Positions 6,308-14,269 of a DNA stretch of 14,282 nucleotides are shown in pieces. A model generated the notes under the pieces. It did not search any database. It was not told where the DNA came from and was given only the letters and a program-made list of their open reading frames with translations. A program made the translations under genes and the position numbers. This stretch comes from Desulfonema limicola (GTDB lineage: Bacteria; Desulfobacterota; Desulfobacteria; Desulfobacterales; Desulfosalsimonadaceae): the NCBI GenBank assembly GCA_020722245.1, contig DYLE01000043.1, positions 1 through 14,282 on the forward strand, read 5' to 3'. How positions within the stretch are numbered: position 1 is the stretch's first letter; each line of letters begins with the position of its first letter.

Positions 6308-9300
6308 TTACCGCGCCTCCGAAGAAGTCATGTCGTTCGAAACAAAGCGTTGAGGTTTTTTCTTTTTTCCAAACACCTGAACCACCATCATATAAAAAAG
6401 GGGAATAAAGAAAATCGCCAAAAATGTGGCGGTCACCATTCCTCCCAGAACCCCGGTGCCGATGGCGGTCTGGGCGCCTGCTCCGGCGCCGGTGGCCAGG
6501 GCCAGGGGGAGCACCCCGAACCCGAAAGCCAGGGAGGTCATGACGATGGGCCGAAGCCTGAGTTTGGCGCCCTCCAGGGTGGCCTCCACCAGCCCCATGC
6601 CCGATTTGACGCGAATGATGGCGAATTGAACGATCAGAATGGCGTTTTTGGTGGTGAGCCCCAGCACCGTCAGCATGCCAATCTGAAAATACACGTCATT
6701 CGGGAATCCCCGCAGCATGGAGGCCGCCACCCCGCCGATCACCCCCAGGGGGAGGGTCAGCATGACGGAGATGGGAACGGTCCAGCTTTCATAAAGGGCG
6801 GCCAGGGACAGAAAAATCACGATCATGGAAAAGGCATACAGCAGTCCGGTCTGGGACTTGGCCATGCGCTCCTGGTAAGAGATTCCGGTCCAGTCAAAGC
6901 CGATGCCCCGGGGCAGTTTTGAGACGATTTCTTCCATGGCGGTCATGGCCTCTCCCGAACTTTTTCCGGGCGGCGGTTCCCCCCAGATGTTCAGGGAGGG
7001 AAAACTGTTGAACCGCTCCAGCCGCGGAGATCCATAAAACCAGTACCCTGAGGCGAAGGCGCTCAAGGGCGTCATCGTTCCCGAAGCGTTACGGACATAA
7101 AGGTTGTCCAGGTCCTCCGGAAGCATGCGGTAAGGGGCATCGGCCTGCACATAGACCCGCTTGACCCGTCCGCCCTGGATAAAATCGTTTACATAGGCGC
7201 TGCCGAAGGCCGCGGAGATGGTGTTGTGAATGGAGTTGATGGGCACCCCCAGGGCGCCGGCTTTTTCCCAATCCACGTCGATATGATACTGCGGCACGTC
7301 TTCCAGGCCGTTGGGCCGGACTTTTGTCAACCGGTCGTCCGCCGCGGCCATGCCGAGCAACTGGTTGCGGGCCGCCATGAGCGCCGTATGGCCCAGCCCT
7401 CCGCGATCCTGCAACTGGAAATCAAACCCTCCGGCCTGGCCCAACTCAACAACCGCCGGCGGCGGAAAGGCAAATACCCGGGCGTTGCGGATTCTTGAGA
7501 ATTTGGCCATAGCGCGGCCTACCACGGCGTCAAGTTTCATATCCGGTCGGTCGCGCAGTTCCCAGTCCTTAAGATGAATAAAGGCCATGCCCGAATTCTG
7601 CCCGGCTCCGGAAAAACTCCGGCCGGCAATGGTAAAAATAGATTTGACGGTTTCCGCTTCGTCTTTTAAAAAATGGTCGCGGATCTGAGTCATGACCGCG
7701 TCGGTCTGCTCCAGGGTGGACCCTGGCGGCAGCATGGCCTGGGTGAACATGACGCCCTGGTCTTCGTTGGGCAGATAGGCCGTGGGCATGCGCTGGAACA
7801 GATAGACCAGGGCTCCCACGATCAGCACATAGATGAACAGAAAGCGAAGCTTTCGGGTTAAAACCCCTCCCACCAGGACCTGGTATTTGTCGCGGCTCCA
7901 GAAAAACGCCCGGTCAAACCTTTTAAAAAAAGGCCGGAACAGGAAAAAGGCGTTATCCGCGGGTTCATGCCCTTTGGGTACGGGTTTGAGAAGCGAGGCG
8001 CAGAGCACCGGGCTTAAAATCAGGGCCACCACCACGGAAAGGAGCATGGCTGAAATCACGGTGACGGAAAACTGCCGGTAGATGACGCCGGTGGAGCCTC
8101 CGAAAAAGGCCATGGGGCCGAACACCGCCGCCAGAACCAGACCGATGCCGATCAGGGCGCTGGTGATCTCCTCCATGGATTTGGCCGTGGCCTCCCGCGG
8201 GGAGATCCCCTCTTCGGTCATGATCCGTTCCACGTTTTCCACCACCACAATGGCGTCGTCCACCAGCAGGCCGATGGCGAGAACCATGGCGAACATGGTG
8301 AGCATGTTGATGGAAAAACCGAAGATGCCCAGCACGGCGAAGGTTCCCAGGATCACCACCGGCATGGCGATGGTCGGAATCAGGGTGGCCCGAATGTTTC
8401 CCATAAAAAGATACATGACCAGAAAAACCAGGAGAATCGCCTCAAACAGGGTCTTGACCACCTCCTTAATGGCGACCTTGACAAAAGGCGTGGTGTCGTA
8501 AGGATAAATAACCTTCATGCCGGGCGGGAAGTAGCGGGAAAGCTCCTTCATCTTCGCCTTGACGGCGTCGGCCGTATCCAGGGCGTTGGCGCCGGCCGCC
8601 TGCCGGATGGCCAGGGCGGCCGCCGGATGGCCGTTGTAAAGGGCGTTGGTGCCGTAGCGCTCAGTGCCCAGTTCGGTCCAGCCCACATCGCTGACACGGA
8701 CGATGGAGCCGTCCGGATTGATGCGCAGGGGAATGGCGGCGAATTCCTCCGGGGTCTTGAGCAGGTTCTGGACGATAATGGAAGCGTTCAGCCGTTGCCC
8801 TTGCACGGCGGGGGCTCCGCCGAACTGGCCCGCGGAAACCTCGACGTTGTAAGCCTGAATACCGGCGATGACATCCTCCATGGTCATGCCGTAATCGGTC
8901 AGCCTGTCCGGATTGAGCCAGAGCCGCATGGCATACTGGGCCATGAAGACCTCCACCTCGCCCACCCCCGGCACCCGGGCCAGGACCTGCTCAATATTGG
9001 CCTGAGCATAGTCCGCCAGGTCAAATTGGTTCATGCTGTCGTCTTCCGAGGTCAGCCCCACGACAAGCAGCCAGTTCCGGGTGGATTTGCTGACCTTGAC
9101 CCCCTGGCGCTGCACCACGTCCGGCAGGCTGGCCATGGCGAGCTGAAGCTTGTTCTGTACCTGGGCCCAGGCCAGGTCCGCATCGGTGCCCGGGGTGAAG
9201 GTGAGCTCAATCCTTCCGGCCCCTGAGGCGTCGCTGGTGGCGGACATATAGAGCAGTTTGTCGAACCCGGTCATTTTCTGCTCGATGATTTGAATCACGC

Positions 9301-9481
9301 TGTTTTCAACGGTTTCGGCCGATGCCCCAGGATAATAGGCGTCTATGGCGATGGACGGCGGCGCAATGGGCGGATACTGGGAAACAGGCAGGTTGTAGAT
9401 GGCCAGCCCTCCGCCGATCATCATGATGATGGCGATGACCCAGGCGAAGACCGGCCGGTCCAGGAAAAACTTTGATAGCAT
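6308..9481 (-). CDS. RND efflux transporter, HAE1 family (AcrB/MexB type), inner membrane
   Basis: A 1057-residue proton-driven multidrug transporter of full AcrB length, working as an inner-membrane trimer. Twelve transmembrane segments are arranged as TM1 near residues 10-30, TM2-6 near 340-500, TM7 near 545-562, and TM8-12 near 880-1035, separated by two large periplasmic loops. The proton relay is intact: Asp408 and Asp409 in GLLVDDAIVVVEN (AcrB D407/D408), Lys945 in LTTKNAIL (AcrB K940) and Thr982 in PIVMTSLAF. The N terminus, MLSKFFLDRPVFAWVIAI, is classic HAE1, and the GAGQNSGMAFIHLKDW segment at 626-640 matches the AcrB porter domain, arguing against the heavy-metal HME branch. Substrates cannot be read from sequence. 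The start lies 12 bp after the adaptor stop with GGAGG upstream. Product of an operon with its adaptor and channel. Confidence 0.96.
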   Translation of the reverse strand: MLSKFFLDRPVFAWVIAIIMMIGGGLAIYNLPVSQYPPIAPPSIAIDAYYPGASAETVENSVIQIIEQKMTGFDKLLYMSATSDASGAGRIELTFTPGTDADLAWAQVQNKLQLAMASLPDVVQRQGVKVSKSTRNWLLVVGLTSEDDSMNQFDLADYAQANIEQVLARVPGVGEVEVFMAQYAMRLWLNPDRLTDYGMTMEDVIAGIQAYNVEVSAGQFGGAPAVQGQRLNASIIVQNLLKTPEEFAAIPLRINPDGSIVRVSDVGWTELGTERYGTNALYNGHPAAALAIRQAAGANALDTADAVKAKMKELSRYFPPGMKVIYPYDTTPFVKVAIKEVVKTLFEAILLVFLVMYLFMGNIRATLIPTIAMPVVILGTFAVLGIFGFSINMLTMFAMVLAIGLLVDDAIVVVENVERIMTEEGISPREATAKSMEEITSALIGIGLVLAAVFGPMAFFGGSTGVIYRQFSVTVISAMLLSVVVALILSPVLCASLLKPVPKGHEPADNAFFLFRPFFKRFDRAFFWSRDKYQVLVGGVLTRKLRFLFIYVLIVGALVYLFQRMPTAYLPNEDQGVMFTQAMLPPGSTLEQTDAVMTQIRDHFLKDEAETVKSIFTIAGRSFSGAGQNSGMAFIHLKDWELRDRPDMKLDAVVGRAMAKFSRIRNARVFAFPPPAVVELGQAGGFDFQLQDRGGLGHTALMAARNQLLGMAAADDRLTKVRPNGLEDVPQYHIDVDWEKAGALGVPINSIHNTISAAFGSAYVNDFIQGGRVKRVYVQADAPYRMLPEDLDNLYVRNASGTMTPLSAFASGYWFYGSPRLERFNSFPSLNIWGEPPPGKSSGEAMTAMEEIVSKLPRGIGFDWTGISYQERMAKSQTGLLYAFSMIVIFLSLAALYESWTVPISVMLTLPLGVIGGVAASMLRGFPNDVYFQIGMLTVLGLTTKNAILIVQFAIIRVKSGMGLVEATLEGAKLRLRPIVMTSLAFGFGVLPLALATGAGAGAQTAIGTGVLGGMVTATFLAIFFIPLFYMMVVQVFGKKKKPQRFVSNDMTSSEAR

Positions 9482-9493
9482 CGCGGTCCTCCG

Positions 9494-10711
9494 TTACTTC
9501 GATTCCGTGGGCGGTGGCGTGGGGCTCGGGCTTGCCGATCCGGGCTGCGGCGCATCCATGGGCACCGGCTTCACCGAGGAGCCCGGACGCACTTTGAGCA
9601 TGCCTTCGATGATCAGGCGGTCTCCGCTGGACAGCCCTGCCGAAACGAGCCATTTGTCGCCGATGGCGCGATCAAGCGACAGAATCCGTTGCTGAACCGT
9701 GCCGGCGTCGTCCACCACCAGGGCCACGGCCTCGCCCTTGAAATTCCGGGTGACGCCCTGCTGGGGGGCGAGGATGGCATTCGAGGCCGCGCCCTCCTGG
9801 ACCACGGCCCGCACAAACATCCCCGGCAGCAGCAGAAACTCCGGGTTCGGCACCACAATCCGCAGGTTATAGGATCCGGTGGAAGGGTCCACGGTGATGT
9901 CCCTGAACTGCAGCGTCCCTTCCAGTGAATACGGGCTCCCGTCCTCCAGAAGAATGCGGACTGTTTTCACTCCTTCCTGGTCCGCGCTGAGCCGGCCGGA
10001 TTCCAAGTCGCGCTTGAAGCGCAGCAGCTCCGCGGAGGACTGGGTAACGTCCACGTAGATGGGGTCAAGCTGTTGAATGGTGGCCAGGGGCATGGCCTGA
10101 TAGGCCGTCACCATCGCGCCGTCCGTCACGCTGGATTTGCCGATGCGTCCGGAGATGGGGGCCGTGACCCGGGTGTAGGCCAGGTTGATGCGGGCGGTCT
10201 CCACCGCCGCCTTCCAGTACTGGATCTCGGCCAGAACCTGGTTTACGGCAGCGGCGGCGTCGTCGTAGTCCTGCTGGCTGACCGCCTTGTCGGCCAGAAG
10301 CTGTTCGTATCTTTCGGCCCTGGATTTTATGGACGGCAGATTGGCCTGGGCCATGCCCAGAGATGCCTTGGCTGAATCCAAAGCCGCCTGAAACGGAGCC
10401 GGGTCGATCTGGTAGAGCAGCTGGCCGGCCTTGACATCTGCGCCTTCCTCAAACTGTCTTTTTAAGATAATGCCGTTTACCTGAGGCCTGATTTCGGCCA
10501 CCAGAAAAGCGGATGTTCGGCCGGGCAGCTCGCTGGTCAGTTCGACCTGTTGGGGCGCGATGGTCACAATCCCCACCTCCGGAACAGGGGCTGTTCGCAT
10601 GGCCTGCTGGCCATCTCCTTTTTGACAGCCGGTAAGCCCTAAAAGAGCCGATAAAATCACCGGCGGCCATAACCGCCGAAATGGTTTACGCGTGTTGGTG
10701 TTTACTCGCAT
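9494..10711 (-). CDS. RND efflux periplasmic adaptor (membrane fusion protein, AcrA/MexA type), lipoprotein
   Basis: A 405-residue adaptor that links the AcrB-like transporter to the outer-membrane channel. The signal peptide ends in lipobox LTGC with Cys29 lipidated. The lipoyl halves are at about 72-103 (EIRPQVNGIILKRQFEEGADV) and 176-200 (LAYTRVTAPISGRIG). They flank an alpha-helical hairpin at about 104-175, followed by a beta-barrel at about 215-300 and a membrane-proximal domain to about 378. The tail is a low-complexity Pro/Ser stretch. Length and domain order are normal. ATG 10711 is chosen over the longer frame opening at 10756 because GGGAGA lies about 6 nt upstream and the longer form would push the signal peptide inward. 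A 57-bp gap separates it from the regulator gene upstream, and the transporter follows after 12 bp. Confidence 0.95.
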   Translation of the reverse strand: MRVNTNTRKPFRRLWPPVILSALLGLTGCQKGDGQQAMRTAPVPEVGIVTIAPQQVELTSELPGRTSAFLVAEIRPQVNGIILKRQFEEGADVKAGQLLYQIDPAPFQAALDSAKASLGMAQANLPSIKSRAERYEQLLADKAVSQQDYDDAAAAVNQVLAEIQYWKAAVETARINLAYTRVTAPISGRIGKSSVTDGAMVTAYQAMPLATIQQLDPIYVDVTQSSAELLRFKRDLESGRLSADQEGVKTVRILLEDGSPYSLEGTLQFRDITVDPSTGSYNLRIVVPNPEFLLLPGMFVRAVVQEGAASNAILAPQQGVTRNFKGEAVALVVDDAGTVQQRILSLDRAIGDKWLVSAGLSSGDRLIIEGMLKVRPGSSVKPVPMDAPQPGSASPSPTPPPTESK

Positions 10712-10768
10712 CAAAGATCTCCCGAATATGAATAATAATCCTGTTGGTGATGCCACCCGAAGGCGTTG

Positions 10769-11392
10769 TCACGGGTTTATCAATCCTTTGAAAAAAATAT
10801 TGAGAATCACATCCGGATCCTCCGGATAGGGATGGCGCTCGGGCGACTCCACCCAGAGCAGCAGAAACGCGTCAATGACGCTGTCCAGGGCCACGGCCAG
10901 GGCGTAGGGGTCGGCGATTTTTTGAAACCGCCCGTTTTTCATTCCGCTCTCAAAGACACGGGCGAGCTTTTCCAGAAAGGCATCCACCTTTCTGCGAATC
11001 TCGGCGTCCAGGCCGGCCTTGAGATTGTAGCTTGCGCCTTTGGTTTCGGCCAGAAACAGCCGAACAAAGGGGAGGTTGTTTCTGCACATTTCTCCTCGAA
11101 CCCGAACAAAACTTCTAAGTTTTTCGAGCTCATCGCCCGGTCCTTTTATGGCGGCCAGAAAGGCCGCTTCAAACCGGTCGGCCTGCTCCAGAACCAGGGC
11201 CTTGTATAAATCTTCCTTGTTCTGAAAAAACTTATACAGGGTGCCGATGGCAAATTCCGCTGCAGCCGCGATTTCCTGCATGGAAACATTGTGATAGCCT
11301 TTTTCCGAAAAAAGGGCAAGGGCCGCGGCAAGCATCTCCTTGCGCTGCCAGAGCCTTTCTCTTTCCCTTCTCGAAAGGTTTCCGGTTTTCAA
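10769..11392 (-). CDS. TetR/AcrR family transcriptional regulator of the efflux operon
   Basis: A 207-residue one-component repressor. The N-terminal TetR helix-turn-helix spans about residues 16-62, with the pattern LFSEKGYHNVSMQEIAAAA and then IGTLYKFFQNKEDLY, where the recognition helix and the conserved YKFF/K-E-DLY end are clear. The rest is the helical ligand-binding and dimerisation domain, variable in the family. As first gene before the adaptor, transporter and channel, it most likely represses the operon and itself until a pump substrate binds. TTG 11392 is chosen because GGAGGT lies 6 nt upstream; an in-frame ATG at 11425 would add 11 residues but has no visible ribosome site and sits very close to the candidate promoter. 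A weak start codon could hold repressor levels low; that is inference. Confidence 0.9.
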   Translation of the reverse strand: MKTGNLSRRERERLWQRKEMLAAALALFSEKGYHNVSMQEIAAAAEFAIGTLYKFFQNKEDLYKALVLEQADRFEAAFLAAIKGPGDELEKLRSFVRVRGEMCRNNLPFVRLFLAETKGASYNLKAGLDAEIRRKVDAFLEKLARVFESGMKNGRFQKIADPYALAVALDSVIDAFLLLWVESPERHPYPEDPDVILNIFFKGLINP

Positions 11393-11398
11393 TCCCTG

Positions 11399-11404
11399 AC
11401 CTCC
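11399..11404 (-). promoter_or_regulatory. Ribosome binding site that sets the TTG start of the TetR gene
   Basis: On the minus strand this reads GGAGGT, a near-perfect Shine-Dalgarno sequence 6 nt before TTG 11392. No comparable site precedes the in-frame ATG at 11425, so this site decides the start call. Confidence 0.6.
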
Positions 11405-11431
11405 GCCGGCCCTTAAACAAGCCATGTTGGA

Positions 11432-11483
11432 TATAAATATGACGTCAGAATATAAATAATGAATAATTCGTCAAATTATAAAT
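11432..11483 (-). promoter_or_regulatory. Candidate promoter and TetR-type operator of the efflux operon
   Basis: On the minus strand TTGACG (11469-11474) and TATTCT (11447-11452) are 16 bp apart, placing the start point near 11440. A perfect 17-bp inverted repeat, ATAATT-CGTCA-AATTAT (11463-11479), covers the -35 box. The palindrome TGACGTCA (11440-11447) covers the predicted start, and TATAAAT occurs three times at 11432, 11451 and 11477. Partial palindromes of this size over promoter boxes are typical TetR-family targets. The remaining bases to 11639 hold no gene; I see only palindromes GCGATCGC (11514-11521) and GGATATCC (11616-11623) there. Confidence 0.5.
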
Positions 11484-11639
11484 TTCTTCTTCATAGTGTC
11501 AATAAAAAAACTTGCGATCGCTACGGATGATGAAACTTTGAAAAGCCGTCAGCAATAAAAGCAGATCAGAAGTCAATGGCGGTTATTGGACTGATAAGGC
11601 ATTCTAAATAAGATGGGATATCCGGATCAGGCGCTGTTC

Positions 11640-13187
11640 TCAGCAGGGCCAAAGGGTTTTACAATAGATCACCTTGGCGTCGCCCGGCGCGTAGAAGTCG
11701 TCCAAGACGGCATCCTGTCGGTATCCGGCCTTTTCATAAAAAAAACGGGTTGTCGCGTACCTCTCGGTAAAGGAGGTCTCGATATAGATTTTTCCCCCGC
11801 CCTGATTCCGGATCAGGTCTTCCGCCTTTTCAAGAAGAAGCCGTCCGATGCCTTTACGCTGAAACTTGGGGTCCACCGCGATCCAGTAAAGGTCCCAGCT
11901 GTGGGTTGTGCATGCGATCCGGCCGTAACAGCAGTACCCGATCAGCCGCTCCATGTCCTGATAAAAGACAAAGCAGTAATCGCTTTTTTCTTTTTTTGAA
12001 AGCCGGTCTTCCACCAACTCAACAGCCACATCGATTTCATCGTCCCGGAAAAAACCCGTGGCTGCGATGATCCGCTGAATATCGGAAACATCCTGAGGGA
12101 TGGGATCATACCGGAATTTTCCTGAAACCGGAGTCCTCGGCCGGGATGTCGTGGGCGGTGTGAAAAGCAAAGCCTTTTGTTTCGGGTGGGCATCGGCCAG
12201 GATCCTTTGCACCGCCGTCTCAAAAGGTATGCCCGCCTCTTTTAAGGCTGCTGCAAACCCTGCGTCCGGAGAAAGGCAGGGGTTGGCGTTGACCTCCAGG
12301 ATATAGGGGCGTTCTTGCCGGTCCACCCGGAAATCCACCCGGGCGTAACCGCCAGTTCCAAACACCTTCCAGCATTTCAGGGCCAAGGCCTTTAGCCGGT
12401 CGAGCAGCCCCTGGTCCTGGGGGGGATACGCAAACCGTCTGAGGGTATGCTGGTATTCAAAGGAGGTTTCATCCCATTTCGCCCGGTAGTCCACGATGCG
12501 AGGCCGGTCATCCGCGTACCCTTCAAAAAGGATCTCTGCGGGCGGCAGCGCCTCCGGGCCGTTTGGACCGGCCAGCAGGGAGAGGTTAAACTCCCTTCCG
12601 TCGATATAGGCTTCGGCAAAACAGCTTCCGCCTAAAAGCGGCGCCCGTTGACATAAAATGGGGATCAGCTCGGACCGGCTGCCTGCCTGCACCAGGCCAT
12701 CGCTGTCAAGACCCAGGGAGGCATGCTCCCAGACGGATTTGATGATCCATCGGCCTGCAACCGGTTGCTCAGTATCGGCTTTTATGTCGTCGGGGCTTGC
12801 CTTTTTGGAATAGGGACCGATCCAGTCAGGGGTTTCAAGCCCGGCTGCTCGCATTTTTTCTTTTGCCGACATCTTGTTGGAGGTCAGCAGGATGGCCGCT
12901 GATGAAGACCCCGTGTACGGCATGCCCAGGGAATCGAGAAAAAAAGGAACTATTCCGATGAGCTGTCCCTTTCCCTCCAGGGATTCCACCAGATTGAAAA
13001 CCATATCCGGTTTTTTCTCATCGATCGCATGGGCCAGGGCCGAGAGATCGAGCGAACAGGCCAGGCAAAAGGATTCATGTCCGAGCCTGTCCAGCGCTTG
13101 GGAAACCGCCTTTGCCTGGACCAGCACGTCCTGCTCGTCCGGCAAGGCCGACGCTCCCACCGCGTTATGAAGAATGGCGATGCGCAC
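11640..13187 (-). CDS. D-Ala-D-Ala-ligase-like ATP-grasp enzyme fused to a GNAT acetyltransferase
   Basis: A 515-residue two-domain enzyme. Residues 1 to about 335 are a Ddl-like ATP-grasp ligase, which activates a carboxylate as acyl phosphate and joins it to an amine. Visible are Lys150 with the loop EHASLGL (154-160), Glu192 in AEAYIDGREF, Asp285 in ARVDFRV and Glu298/Asn300 in LEVNANPCLSP, matching nucleotide and magnesium sites of Ddl. DYRAKWDE (233-240) resembles the Ddl Tyr-loop. The Ddl N-terminal GGxSxE motif is absent. Residues about 355-515 are a GNAT domain with the acetyl-CoA loop QRKGIG at 443-448. The GTG start overlaps the upstream ATP-grasp gene by 23 bp, with only a poor ribosome site, so coupling is likely. 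The substrate is unknown; ligation followed by N-acylation is the natural reading. Confidence 0.88.
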   Translation of the reverse strand: MRIAILHNAVGASALPDEQDVLVQAKAVSQALDRLGHESFCLACSLDLSALAHAIDEKKPDMVFNLVESLEGKGQLIGIVPFFLDSLGMPYTGSSSAAILLTSNKMSAKEKMRAAGLETPDWIGPYSKKASPDDIKADTEQPVAGRWIIKSVWEHASLGLDSDGLVQAGSRSELIPILCQRAPLLGGSCFAEAYIDGREFNLSLLAGPNGPEALPPAEILFEGYADDRPRIVDYRAKWDETSFEYQHTLRRFAYPPQDQGLLDRLKALALKCWKVFGTGGYARVDFRVDRQERPYILEVNANPCLSPDAGFAAALKEAGIPFETAVQRILADAHPKQKALLFTPPTTSRPRTPVSGKFRYDPIPQDVSDIQRIIAATGFFRDDEIDVAVELVEDRLSKKEKSDYCFVFYQDMERLIGYCCYGRIACTTHSWDLYWIAVDPKFQRKGIGRLLLEKAEDLIRNQGGGKIYIETSFTERYATTRFFYEKAGYRQDAVLDDFYAPGDAKVIYCKTLWPC

Positions 13188-14193
13188 GCTGTTTTTTTTC
13201 CATCCGATGGGGATGAATGCGAAGCGAGGCGGACTCCACGATCCGCTCGATCAGGCGCACATAGGGAAAATGCAAATGACGGCAGATAATGGGCAGGTCC
13301 GAATGCTTGGGATGCAGCCCGGCCAGCGGATTTACCTCGATGAAATGGGGATTTCCCGAGGCGTCGCAGCGAAGATCGATCCGGCCGGCGTCCCGGCAGC
13401 CGAGATACCGCCATGCACCCAGGGCCAGGGCCTCGGCGGCCGCCACCACCGGATCCGTTTTGGGTTTTACCAGCCGGTATTGCACAACGCGTTCGTAATT
13501 TTTTTTGTTCTGGTAGGAATACACATCCGACTCAGCTCCCGGAAGAAGGATGACCTCCAGGGTCCCCAGGACCTCGGCGGCCTTTCCGGTGCCGAGGATT
13601 CCGGTGGTGAACTCCCGTCCCGGCAGGAACCGCTCCACCAGCACGGGTTGAAGAAACCGGGAAAGGAGCTGATCGCAGATTTTTTTAAGTTTTTTCCGGT
13701 CGCGGACAACGGAGTTTTCGCTGATCCCTTTGCCGGTGCCTTCGGCCACCGGTTTTACAAAATAGGGGGGATCAAACAAGACCCCCTCGACATCCTCGGC
13801 GGAGGATACCAGGGCGAAATCCGCGGTCAAAAAACCGCCCTGGCAAAGGATCTGTTTGGTCATCCCCTTGTGCAGGGTGAGGCCGGTGACCAGCGGGTCT
13901 GAAAAGGTGTAGGCGATGTCATAGAGGTCCAGGATCGCCGGCACCTGGGATTCCCGGGACAGGCCGGACAACCCTTCGGCGATATTAAACACAAGCTCCC
14001 AGCGGTCCCCGGCCGCCAGGCGTTCGGTCAGCCTTCGGGCGTTTCCGATCCGGTCGGTTTCATGCCCCAGGGAGCGCAACGCCTTCTCAATGGCCGCGAT
14101 GGTGTCCTCCCGGTCGAACTCGGCGGTTTCCTCCTCGCTGTATCCCATGGCCAGGTACTCAGACCTTAAATCATATGTCAGTCCGATTTTCAT
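13165..14193 (-). CDS. D-Ala-D-Ala-ligase-like ATP-grasp enzyme
   Basis: A 342-residue cytoplasmic ligase related to D-alanine-D-alanine ligase. The ATP-binding Lys147 lies in FVKPVAEGTGKGIS, Glu187 in LVERFLPGREF, metal ligands Asp273 in GRIDLRCD and Glu286/Asn288 in FIEVNPLAGL, all in Ddl order. YSYQNKKNYE at 225-234 corresponds to the Tyr-containing loop of Ddl. The N-terminal Ddl motif GGxSxE, which holds the amino group of the first D-Ala, is not present; residues 8-30 instead form an acidic insert. The usual HG of the second substrate loop reads AEG (72-74). So the fold and chemistry are Ddl-like but the substrate probably differs. The gene leads the pair with the ATP-grasp/GNAT fusion. 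ATG 14193 has a weak AAGG just upstream. A true peptidoglycan Ddl is less likely. Confidence 0.88.
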   Translation of the reverse strand: MKIGLTYDLRSEYLAMGYSEEETAEFDREDTIAAIEKALRSLGHETDRIGNARRLTERLAAGDRWELVFNIAEGLSGLSRESQVPAILDLYDIAYTFSDPLVTGLTLHKGMTKQILCQGGFLTADFALVSSAEDVEGVLFDPPYFVKPVAEGTGKGISENSVVRDRKKLKKICDQLLSRFLQPVLVERFLPGREFTTGILGTGKAAEVLGTLEVILLPGAESDVYSYQNKKNYERVVQYRLVKPKTDPVVAAAEALALGAWRYLGCRDAGRIDLRCDASGNPHFIEVNPLAGLHPKHSDLPIICRHLHFPYVRLIERIVESASLRIHPHRMEKKQRAHRHSS

Positions 14194-14254
14194 GATGCCT
14201 TGTCAAATAACGTTTTAAGTAAAAATTCTGGCCCAGAGGACCAGGCCTTGTCTT

Positions 14255-14269
14255 GCCCCTAAAAGGGGC
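14255..14269. repeat. Hairpin-forming inverted repeat near the window edge
   Basis: GCCCCT (14255-14260) and AGGGGC (14264-14269) pair perfectly around AAA. Neither strand has a convincing T run right after the stem, so a Rho-independent terminator is doubtful. It could belong to a leader of the ATP-grasp operon, about 60 nt before its start, or to the end of a gene beyond the window. The bases 14194-14282 otherwise hold no gene. Confidence 0.3.

Noticed and set aside
6230..6922. 230-codon plus-strand open frame across the channel/transporter junction
   Set aside because: Rich in Gly, His, Gln and Asp, typical of antisense translation of membrane protein codons, and it spans two real genes on the other strand.
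11514..11521. GCGATCGC palindrome, like the cyanobacterial HIP1 element
   Set aside because: Only one copy was noticed, and the gene content does not suggest a cyanobacterium; one 8-mer can occur by chance.
11426..11639. Possible small RNA or tRNA in the gap between the ATP-grasp/GNAT and TetR genes
   Set aside because: No cloverleaf, CCA end or strong stem-loop followed by a T run was found; the T run at the minus-strand side of 11503-11510 lacks a proper stem.
12950..13414. 154-codon minus-strand frame across the ATP-grasp overlap
   Set aside because: It is the third frame of two well-supported ATP-grasp genes and is Arg/Ser/Pro-rich with no domain.
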